From Phialocephala subalpina (Eukaryota > Ascomycota > Leotiomycetes > Helotiales > Mollisiaceae): DNA of 45,638 nucleotides. Below, piece by piece: positions 24,151 to 33,491 of this stretch. The DNA lies in assembly GCA_900073065.1 (NCBI GenBank), contig FJOG01000005.1:2036824-2082461 (forward strand). Direction: 5' to 3'. The first letter of the stretch is position 1, and each line of letters starts with the position of its first letter. The notes under the pieces were generated by a model. That model was not told the DNA's origin. It saw nothing but the letters and a program-made list of their open reading frames with translations, and ran no database searches. Position numbers and translations under genes: made by a program.

Positions 24151-24817
24151 TTTGAAAATATGAAGGAGGTGATAAAGCAGGGGTTGAGACAGCGTCAAGA
24201 AGTCGGTGTTATCTTTGGTAGCTGTGTGGCTCGTCGGAGACGATGATGGTGCGAGATTCGAGGAAGTGTTGACCGTGGCTTGGAGAGTGAGAATGAGGAC
24301 GCAGGGAACAATATATTATTTCTGAGAGAATATTTTGTAAACTCAAGACTAAATTGATTACAGTGAGGCACAATCGTGATGCCAGCCTTTTAAGAAAGAG
24401 GTATTCCTTGGTTTCAGCGTTCTCAAAATCCCAGCCTTGCTTGGAGCTTCTCGGCGCAAAATCTCTCAACGAGCACGATTATTAGCTAAAACTAGGAGGC
24501 TTTACTGCATGTAATATCCCAGCCTGACTTAGCTTCCTCTATTGTTTAGGTAAGTTTGAGCGATTGAAACCCCTGATTTGTTTCGTGACTTATTCTTCAC
24601 TACTAAAGTACACAATAACATTACACCCACATCTTTGTTGCTCTCACAGTACAGCCCATCAAATCACTCCCTCGAGATCCTTCTATGACCAATATTTCCT
24701 GATTGTCCCATATAGATGTGAACACTCCACTTGTCGTCGAAACCCCATTTGCTTCCTCCCAGGCCATTCATGTTGACTCCTTATTGGCCCTTGACAAAGC
24801 TGAGTCCCGAAGATCCT
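24151..24817. other. Intergenic, no supported gene
   Basis: Normal composition. Short frames only (24209-24469 minus, 24564-24776 plus), none with recognisable content. It probably holds the 3' untranslated region of the gene at 24818-25288. Confidence 0.4.
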
Positions 24818-25288
24818 TCAAATGCCGCAAACATACACTCCATACTTAACCTTCTCCAAAGTCTCTTCGTAGAGTAATGTGTACAAAGCAACATCGCAGG
24901 CCTCGCGACTAGCATCTTCCTCGCTGTCCCAACTCTTTGGCACCCTTGAACTCCTTGCCAGTACCGTCGGTCGAAAGTATTGCAAAACCGCGGTCCAGAT
25001 CCATATATTTGAACCAAGCTGCATCTCGAAGTTACAGTAATTGTTCGCGAATTGGGCGAGTTGGCAAAGCTTGACGGGAGTATGCTTGTATCTCTGATCG
25101 AAGGAAAGCTTGCGGGACTGGATTTTGACGGTGTAGAGGTCGAGGTCGAGGGATTCGGCTTCGCGGAGAGTGCGGAAGGCTTCGTTTTGGGTGCGTTTTA
25201 GCTGTGGATTGCTTGTTCGGTCCGCCATGACTGTGTATTTGGGAAAGGTATCCGTGATGCCGCACTGGTGTATTTGCTGTTGTAACAT
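24818..25288 (-). CDS. Small protein with a possible dsRNA-binding-motif fold
   Basis: Single open frame, 156 aa from the first ATG (a second ATG gives 136 aa). I do not recognise a named family. The C-terminal ~90 residues have the order of a double-stranded-RNA-binding motif. These are a helix (PVKLCQLAQFANNY), strands (NFEMQL, IWTAVLQ) and a final helix that begins with acidic residues and contains EACDVALYTLLYEE. The region between strand 2 and the last helix reads poorly in this frame. In the +2 frame the same DNA encodes TDGTGKEFKGAKELG, which fits the fold much better, so two compensating frameshifts may have occurred. The neighbouring divergent gene has a similar fold. Confidence 0.5.
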   Translation of the reverse strand: MLQQQIHQCGITDTFPKYTVMADRTSNPQLKRTQNEAFRTLREAESLDLDLYTVKIQSRKLSFDQRYKHTPVKLCQLAQFANNYCNFEMQLGSNIWIWTAVLQYFRPTVLARSSRVPKSWDSEEDASREACDVALYTLLYEETLEKVKYGVYVCGI

Positions 25289-25961
25289 TGGGAGGCTCCA
25301 AGTTGTCGCTCGTATTGTGTTGCGTATTTTGGCGGCTACCTTTAGTATACCCTGCTAAATTGGCCCGGATTTATCTAAAAATCTAGGCTACGACATTTGT
25401 AATAGTAAATTGCAATCAAATGATGCCTAGAGGTCAATTGGTTACATCTGAGCCTGGTGCGTTAAAGTGATTGAAGGTGTCTCGACATCATAATCCACCT
25501 CTTTCAATTGCTATATCGTGAGCTTTCACTTTATCTTACCAGGACCGAATCGTTTACATATTCAGGTATATTGTTTATCCCAAGATCCTACAGATATTGA
25601 GGTCGGCGAAAGTTCTTCAAGTAATCTCACTCGCTACGCGCCAGAACCGCGTTCCTCATATAACCTCTTCTTCTTCCAACATCGGGCACTGAACATTCGA
25701 CGAAAGAGCTAAGATCTCATACTAAGTACCTAACAGGTGAATTGGAACTTCTGAGAATTTCTTGCGCTAGCTTCGTTAGGTACGGCTTCGTGCGTGCAAG
25801 TCTTCTACTCTCCACAACATCGACTCCACACCACACACCAACATCCCAACATTAACATCCAAACACCAGCCCCAATAGCCTCTCTGCCTCTTCCCTACCA
25901 CACCACAAAGCCATATTGTCCGCATTGATCCTAGCTATTCAAGTCTTCCGGAGTTGCCAAG
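25289..25961. promoter_or_regulatory. Divergent promoter of the two dsRBM-like genes
   Basis: A 673-bp interval between two head-to-head genes. It becomes C/A-rich toward the plus-strand start, with several ACACCA/CACACCA words (25825-25915) typical of fungal leaders. No other feature was recognised. Confidence 0.5.
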
Positions 25962-27128
25962 ATGTTTACGAACCTTAGTCTTCGAACTCGTGCACCTCGC
26001 GCTTCTCGCACCGCAGCGGGCACCTTCAATAGCACGGGCGGTCAGGGACGTGCTCCGCGCTTTGTATTTAATGTACGTACTATCCACAGCTCTCTTGGAA
26101 TCGAAACTTGCTGAACTGGTTAATCTATAGTCTCCAGTTCCTTCAGCTCCTGTCGAGATGCGCGCACCAATTGCAAAGAGAACATACCAGGAATACGCGC
26201 GTGGCACCGGCGGTGATACAGAGCTCGTACGCCGTCACCCTACATTCCCGCAAGAAAACCATGCCGCCATGCTATCGAATTGGGCCGACGAGCAAGATGA
26301 AGTTTTCAGCATGAAGGTTACGCGCCAAGGAGATGGATATCACGGCGTCGTCGAAATTATCGGCATGACGATTATGCATCGCTATCCTTGCTCTTCCAAG
26401 GCTCTCGCTCGAGCAAAAGTCGCGAATATGGCTGCCTGGTTCGTTTTCTTTGGCAGTCAGCTTGTAGAGAAGGAGATGTTGTCACTCGAGTGCCTATCGA
26501 CCGACGAGGTTTCCATCGCCGGAGTCCCGACGACACTGGATGCTAAAACCCTCAATACCATGACTGTAGGTTCCTACCCACTACTCTCACAATCTCCCAG
26601 CCTTGTCTGAACTTTCTGGAGACTACTTTGTGAGAACAAGGGCGGTGGTTTGCTGCATGCAGCATATAAGCCTAACCGAGCCTTCTCGTTTATCCTTGAC
26701 AGGCTGGGAGATTGAAAACGCCACCCATCTTCAAGAATCTCTGCTGCGTACTGACAATTAGCACAGGAGAGATCTCTTCGCCGAACTACAACCACGGCCA
26801 CAAGTAATCCCAAAGCCAAAGTTCAAGCCAGTTGAGAGCTGTAGAGAGGCCCGATTCAGAAGACAGGAGACAAAGTCACGAGCATTGGCTGCCGCAGTAG
26901 CTAAGACCGGTACTTCCTACGTAAGAATGTCCTTGCTTTTCTGTGGTTCTTATCCGACAATAATAGGTTTCTGAACCGGCTGTTAACCGTTCTGTTTTTG
27001 CTTTCGAGCTTCCCGACCACCTTCCCAGCATGCAACCACCTGTCAGCGCCTTTACGTTCGAGCTCCCATACCACTTCCGTAAGCCATGGAAATATTCTGA
27101 GGGTATGGAAGTCGGAGGTACATCATAA
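25962..27128 (+). CDS. Unknown protein with a dsRNA-binding-motif-like domain
   Basis: Model: join(25962..26072, 26131..26565, 26762..26920, 26967..27128), 288 aa, all phases consistent. Residues 1-37 are basic with an RGQ-like segment. A domain at about residues 70-145 follows dsRBM order: helix (HAAMLSNWADEQ), strands (VFSMKVTRQG, GYHGVVEIIG), then PCSSKALARAKVANMAAWF, which resembles the basic start of helix 2 that grips the RNA backbone. Exon 3 is basic with RDLFAELQPRPQ. Exon 4 ends with two similar FELP segments (AFELPDHLP, TFELPYHFR). The exon 3 acceptor is the weakest call: TAG at 26761 keeps the long frame, while CAG at 26767 would end the protein early. That intron (26566-26761) contains a striking hairpin. 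RNA binding is inferred from fold order only. Confidence 0.65.
26590..26714 (+). other. Long intronic hairpin with an inner palindrome
   Basis: caatctcccagccttgtc (26590-26607) is the inverted copy of gacaggctgggagattg (26698-26714). They pair over 17 bp with one bulged base. The loop of about 90 nt contains a perfect 14-bp palindrome, tgctgcatgcagca (26651-26664). The whole structure lies in the third intron-separated gap of the dsRBM-like gene, on the sense strand. Confidence 0.7.
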
Positions 27129-27310
27129 GCAAGCTGTAGTATTGGAGGGCATTTTGGTAGGCAAGCAGTCTTGCACTTAGTTGTCTAGGATGTATTAGTG
27201 TCACAATGAAGCAGCAGTCGAGTATCAATGTACATCAATGTATGTCAGGGTACAAACATTAGAAACTATTCTATTACCAGTATATTTTAGCTGAGTACGA
27301 TGTGACACAT

Positions 27311-30002
27311 TTACCCCTGTGTCGTATTGGGTGGATTCCCTGCAAGCCAATACAGTGCCGGGTTTGCACCATCCGCCTCAATTCCAGTAGCGTTCCATGG
27401 AATAGATTGCGGCATATTCAAAGCTTGGTACGCATTCGTGGGTTGGACGTTCGACAAGCTCTTGTAGGCTTCGACTGCCTGTTGAGGTAGACTTTTGAAG
27501 TAAGTTGTCCAGTCTCGTTGTTGGTCTGGAACTTTCTTCCAAGCTGGTGTCACTTTGGGTTTGCCGAGTGTCGTGGCCATTTCGTCGAGTCTTCTGTAGT
27601 GGGTTTCGTAGATGGCTTTATGGCCGAGATAATTCAGGGCGTGCCCACATCGATGCTGGATTAGATCTGAGAGGTCGCCTCCTCGATTGCAGCAGCCGCC
27701 ATAGCAGTCACCGAGCCAATTCATGATGGATGAGTATGGTTTGTGCCTCCTAGACTGGTCGAGGATATGGAACATGGTAGGTATCGCCATCTCATGGAAG
27801 GCACTGAAGGCTCCGAAGAAGGAAGCAAGGTAGATGTAGTCTGGCCAGAGAACTCTAGGGATGTAGTAGATGTCTGACCATCCCGTACACCACTCTTTCT
27901 CGTTGAACATGTAATCCGTGTCTGACTTGCGGAGAAAATCCAAAGCTTGGAGAACTGAATAATGCCAATTTTTGTCGGCATGCATTCCATCCCATTCCGG
28001 GAAGCGGCTGCGGTCTGTCATACACTTAGTCGTCGGACCGCCACCGAAGCCATCATTTGAGAAGCTGCGAGCTGACCAGATTTTGGTATAGTCTTCATCT
28101 GCAAAGTCCATTGGATCTATCCACGCATCGCTGACAAGAGTTGTCAGTCAGATGTTGATACCCTTCAAGGAGGACAACTCACAAATGAAAATAAATGACA
28201 CCCTTGATGTTTGCATCCGGAGAGTTGGCAGGCTGATCAAGGATATGTTGCATGAGGCGAGCCATCGGTAGATACATTACGAGTTGATTTTCCCAGGTGT
28301 CGTGGGTCGTGTTGACGAAATCTGGGCCACCTTCAACGATTTCTGGCGCGCTGTAGTGCAAGTCGTGGAAGAAAGGCCTATACTTCTCTATCAGAGGGAA
28401 GCGTTCTTTCCGAAGACTGTTGAATCGGATAACGGCAAGTGTTGAAGCGAAAGGGGACTTGACTACCCCTGAATTGTTGACGAGGTCAACCATATTGTCG
28501 TTGGGGTTGCCAAAGTTGGCCACCTCCATGACAGAAGTGATGACGATGGTCGAAATAGTAGCAATTGACAACACAATAATGCGCCAGGTCTGTAGCCAAG
28601 CCATTAGCAGTCGCCATCAAACGGTCGAAATAATGCATACTGGTCTCGGAATAAATGCGAGGAGAGGCTTCTTTTCAGATGGGCTCTCTTTCAGCTCCTC
28701 ATGAGTATGATCTTTCGGAGGTGGTGAGTCCATATACAGCCAGGACGATATAAAAACGATGAGACCACCGGGAATCGTCAGCGGCGACATGGCTGTCCCG
28801 AACAAAATGGGCGATAAATACAGCAAAATTCCGGTCGCCACAGCAGAAGCTAAACACTTCACCACAGCATTTGCATCTATAACAGTCAGTTTTGGCATCG
28901 GTGAACGATCAAGAACACGGACATTTGTACACAGCTGTGATCGCAATACCCATGAAGACATTGCTGATGACAACAAAGAATGAACCCCAAGTCGTATATC
29001 CCTCGAAGAAGCTGGGCTCACTTGGTTTGATGATGCGAATGGTGAAATGAATCAAGATGTTGACGATCGATCCAGCCGCATACAAGAGAGCATTTTGCGC
29101 ATGCAGCGAGGCATTGTCAGCCTTCAGTAGAGCTTGGTTGTAGACTCCAGCAACTGCACTGACAGCGACTTGAGTGAATAGAACAAGATATGTGAATAAA
29201 GGGTATGTGATACCCGTATCCGGGCGATATTGGGTCGTCATCAGTCCGCAGAGCTATGAGTTGTCAGACTTGCAGAGACAATCGAGTTCCTCCGCGACTC
29301 AACGCACCTGAATCACTATGGCGAGCCATTGAATCTTCAATATCTTTGTTCCTAGAGTGACGACCATCACAACAGCCGTAATGAAAATGACACCTGCTCG
29401 TGTCAGTGCGATCGTCCCTGGATCAGCAAGCTTATATGCAACGAAAATCTCAAAGTTCCTTGTCAGCGTCTGCTAGTCCGCCAGAGTAGGAGAGAAGTTA
29501 CCGTGTTGTTGATGAGTGCATATAGAAGAGCAAGTTTCGCGAACCCAAATCGATTCTCTACAGACACCTCATTCGTTCTCAGTATGAACAACTGCTTGAC
29601 TGAAGATCCCTGGTATTGATCGAACGGAGACAGAGGGTTCATTATCTCCGCGATCTTCTCGTCCTCAACATCATGAAATTCTTTCGACCCCATAGAATTT
29701 TCCTCTTCCTCTTCTGATATTGGAGAGGATGGGAGGAGGGACTGGCCACGACCTCTGTTGGAAATCTTTGCGAAGCATTCTCGCAGAATGAATGACGCCG
29801 AAAGAACACATTTGAAGAACTCTGATATCGTGACTGAGCCGGAAACAGAGAAAGCATAGTCGCCATTCGTCTGGGAAGATTTCAAGATGATTCCGATGCC
29901 GACTTGAATGACGATCAATCCCAGGGCCGATAGGTATGCTGCACTGTTGGCGCCGATGACTGGAAATTTTGGAAAGCTACTTCGTACGTGTGAAATCATC
30001 AT
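27311..30002 (-). CDS. Nucleotide-sugar transporter fused to a membrane-anchored glycosyltransferase-like domain
   Basis: Model: complement of join(27311..28130, 28183..28589, 28641..28876, 28923..29253, 29308..29469, 29502..30002), 818 aa. Residues 1-410 are a multi-helix nucleotide-sugar transporter of the SLC35A (UDP-galactose/CMP-sialate) type. Marks are FVAYKLADPGTIALTRAG, VAGVYNQALLK, FFEGYTTWGSFFVVISN and YKYANAVVKCLASAVATGIL. The fusion rests on a 51-nt intron (28590-28640: GTATGC, GCTAATG branch, CTACAG) that removes the transporter stop and keeps phase 0. Its product reads PRPTWRIIVLSIATIST, a new signal anchor at about 412-430. The lumenal part (431-818) has YFHFDAWIDP, GWSDIYYIPR, EMAIPTMFHI and a cysteine/histidine segment (CYGGCC, HRCGH). 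This order resembles GT-A glycosyltransferases, but I cannot name the family. Without the splice, the genes would be two frames only 12 nt apart. The 32-nt intron 29470-29501 is unusually short, so that junction is uncertain. Confidence 0.72.
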
Positions 30003-30443
30003 GTCAAAATCAAGAGTAGGTCCAACAATGGCCGGAAAATATTCATCGGATCATCAGAGATGGTTAATAATAAGATGAAGATTCCTAAGTTCGAAGTGAA
30101 GAGTTCCTGAGCGATTTCGCCGTTGGGGCTCGAGCGTGATTGGCTTGAAACTTGACTCAGGGGTTGGCTGCCCTTGCAGCACCGTGACACGATTTCGCAT
30201 TCTTGAAGTTGATATGTGACGAATGGAGAATGGAGAATGTTACTTCCACAACCAGCATTGTTCAGACAATTGCTTTTGGGCGGACGACGTGTCAGAAACA
30301 GGGCGACGCGACGCAGGTTCTTCCATCCTTCTCGAGGTCTTCGCCCGAGATGTATCAGAGGATCACTGATTGTCGGCTATCATAAGTCATTGCGAATCTA
30401 GAACCAACTCCACTCCAAGATATCTTCAACTTTCCACTCCAAA
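30003..30443. promoter_or_regulatory. Bidirectional promoter of the glycan-module genes
   Basis: Only 441 bp separate the start of the transporter-fusion gene (minus) from the start of the three-domain enzyme (plus). The plus side ends in a CT/CA-rich leader with the word CACTCCAA repeated at about 30411 and 30435. No terminator or other gene intervenes, which fits coordinated expression. Confidence 0.55.
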
Positions 30444-33226
30444 ATGCATCTCAGAAAATATAGCAGAAATGAGCATAGCCAAGAAACTTCTCACAATGCT
30501 GTCCCTCTCAACATCATCATTCCCATCGGTGGCATCGGAAGCCGGTTCACCAAAGAAGGGTACCGATATCCCAAACCCCTCATCAACATTGTTGGAAGAC
30601 CAATGATCTTGCGCCTGATAGATAACTTGTCCTTGAAATCCGGAGACACTTTGTGGATGGCCGCAAATGAGGAAATTGACGATGAGTTCAGACTTGGACA
30701 ATTGATCATGAAGACATTCCCAAAACTTGACTTCAAGTTTTTGAGATTGAAGCATCAGACGAGAGGTGCATCTGAGACCCTCTATGCCATCACCCAAAGC
30801 ATGAACAACGAGCATTTGCAGCTACGAACCATCTCACTTGACTGTAAGTCCTCCATTCCATCCAAAAGAAAACCTCACTAACCTTCCAGGCGACACCATC
30901 TACTGGGCCGACATCCTGACCCAGGTCCGCAACCTCCCCATCGCCCACGGCGCCGTTTTCTACTTCCCCGATGATGGCCACAAACCCATATTTTCTTACA
31001 TCAAGACCTCATCCACGCTCTCCGAGAATGGTCTGATAGTCGACATCCAAGAAAAGAAAGCCATCTCCAACAAAGCCAACACCGGCGCCTACGTCTTCGC
31101 CACCGCCTCTCTCCTGCAAACCTGGGCCGCCAAATCGATCGACTCCAACGCCAACGGGTCTGAAGTCGGAGAATACTATACATCTCAATTGATCGGGATG
31201 ATGATTTTTGACGGAAAGTTGCCGTTCCTGGGTATTCCGTTGGAAGACAAAGATTTCAGCTGTGTGGGGACGCCGGAGCAGTTGCAGGATTTGTTGTTGC
31301 AGTTGAGATCTGAGGGGAAGGGGAGTCAGGTGCAGAAGAGGAGGTTTTGTTTTGATTTAGATATGACGCTTGTTGGTGTTCCGGCTGTGGCCGGGGATTA
31401 TACGACTTGTCCGCCAATTTGGAAGAATATCAAATTGGTGCAGCAGCTGCATAAGGCTGGTCATTATATCATCATTGTAAGCATTGGATCCATTCTTTGA
31501 AATGGAGGAAGGAGACTGACCTTACGAAGCAAACAGCGAGAAGAATGAGGACGCACAGTGGCAATGTCGGAGCCATTCTCAAGGATGTTGGCATCCTAAC
31601 CTTCAAACAATTAGCCAAGTACCAGATTCCATACGACGGTAAATACTTCCCCATTCTGACCACTAAACTCGGCTGATGAAGATTCCAGACCTCCACTTTG
31701 GCAAGCCTTGGGCAGACGTCTACATCGACGACCTCGCCGTAAACGCAAACCTAGACACCATGCGCGAAATCGGCTGGCTACTCGACGAATCCGAAGACGC
31801 CCTCCTCACCTCAGACACTTCCATCCCCGCATCACCCACTAAGACCAAACCTCCACGCTCCGTCCTCGCAGCCCGAGATTTCAACACCGTCCAATTCGTC
31901 GGCTCCAAAGTCCTCAAGTCCTCCAAATCCGAAGCCATACTCGGAGAACTCTATTTCTACTCCCACATGCCCCTCGAGCTCTCCACAATCTTCCCAAAAG
32001 TATACACCGTCGACTACCTCGCCGAAACAAACAACTACACCATAGAAATGGAATGGCGCCAAGGCCTCACATTCTCGCACCTCCTCGTCGGTCGATCCAT
32101 CACTCGCGGTCGCCTCCTCACTCTCTTATCTGGGTTGCATAAAATCCATGCCGCGACGCCCTCTCCTTCAACTCCTACACTGCCGATCTCTGAGGCTTTG
32201 ACGGGGAAGTTTGAGGAGCATAGTGAGAAGAGAACTGGCAATCCGAATCTGTATGCGAATTATGGGACGAAATTGAGGAGTAGGTACTTTAAGAATAAGG
32301 AGAGGTATGATGGGTTAGGAGAGAAGGCGGGACAGTATTTTGAGAGGTTGAATGAGTTTTTGGATACGTATGAGGCAGAGGAGAAGGGTGTGAGGACTGC
32401 GATCATTCATGGGGATCCTGTGTTTTCGAACGTTATTTTGTCGGCGAATGAGAAGACGGCGAGTTTTATTGATGTCAGATGTCAGTTGGAGGATACGTTG
32501 ACGACGGAGGGCGATTTGCATTATGATCTGGCGAAGGTGTTGCAGAGTTTGATGGGGTATGATCATATCCTGCTCACCCCTCTCGATGAACTTCCCAAGG
32601 CGGGGGAGAGGTTGTTGCAGGAAGCTGATGAAAGGATTCTCGAGAATCTCAGATCGATCTTCTGGGAGTGGGTCGAGGCAGAGTATGGGCTAGGTCAGTC
32701 AATAACCTTCAAAACAGTGTACATACTAACGGGCAGAATAGGTGTACACCGCAAAACCCTCCTCCGCATAACAGCCAGCCTGATGTTCTCCCTCATCCCG
32801 CTACACAAAGAAGAACTCGGACCCGTATTCCTCCGTCTCTGTGGTCGTACACTCGAATTGGCGTCCGGACCTGGTGCTGGACAAGCAACGCTCGGAGTTG
32901 GTCTTCGTGCCGGCTCCCCTATGGGAGGAATTATGCGACGAGTGAGCGAGAGGGGTGTTAGTGGGGAGGTGAAGAGGAGTGTGAGTGGGAGTGAGAGGAA
33001 TGTGAGTGGATTGGGAATAGGTGGGGAAAGGAGCTGGACGCCCACGAGAGATGCGACGATGGGGTTGGAGGGGTTGAAGGTCATGGATGGGAATGTTGGG
33101 AATCGAAGGAGGACGTTAGATGCTGAGATTCTTGGAGAGAAAGTGAAGGGGATGGAGAAGGCGGAGGAGAAGGAGCAGACTCAGCCTTGCGTTGTGGGGT
33201 CTGATATGAGCTTTAGTATCATTTGA
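30444..33226 (+). CDS. Three-domain enzyme: sugar/choline-phosphate nucleotidyltransferase - HAD phosphatase - APH/choline-kinase-like
   Basis: Model: join(30444..30843, 30890..31476, 31530..31638, 31689..32693, 32742..33226), 861 aa. Domain 1 (about 23-260) has the nucleotidyltransferase signature PIGGIGSRF...YPKPL and a DCD metal site near residue 133. Domain 2 (about 285-395) has the HAD signature FDLDMT (288-293), TARRMRTHSGN and YIDDLAVN. Domain 3 (about 400-700) has the phosphotransferase signature IIHGDPVFSNV (near 605) and FIDVR. The tail is a basic, serine-rich low-complexity segment. Bacterial capsule and phosphocholine loci carry these three activities as partners. Here they would phosphorylate, trim and activate one substrate in the cytosol. 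The last intron (48 nt, TACTAAC branch) is in frame and could be retained. The exon 3 acceptor is AAG, a rarer type, chosen because it restores TARRMRT. Confidence 0.82.
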
Positions 33227-33491
33227 GTGGGGGGTGGGAGGACTTGACTGTTTGTTTCCTTTATGTTTGAGGTTGGGGTTATGATGTCAAGATTTTTTTT
33301 CACGGATTCACGGTGGCGGGTTATCGCATTTTGACAATCATCAATAGCGTAATATGTCCCGGTAAAACAACCGTTCTAATACATTGAACGAAATAACTTC
33401 TATTCATTGTCAGCATTTGCACAAGCTCATACAACCATGCTAGGGCGACTTACTTCTATAAACACACAACAGATCCCTCAAGCCCAATTTT

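Noticed and set aside
27311..28604. Glycosyltransferase-like ORF as an independent gene starting at 28604
   Set aside because: It would begin 12 nt after the upstream stop. The in-phase 51-nt intron explains both frames better. Kept as the stated alternative.
31720..32566. Antisense frames across the three-domain enzyme
   Set aside because: Shadows of a strongly supported coding exon.
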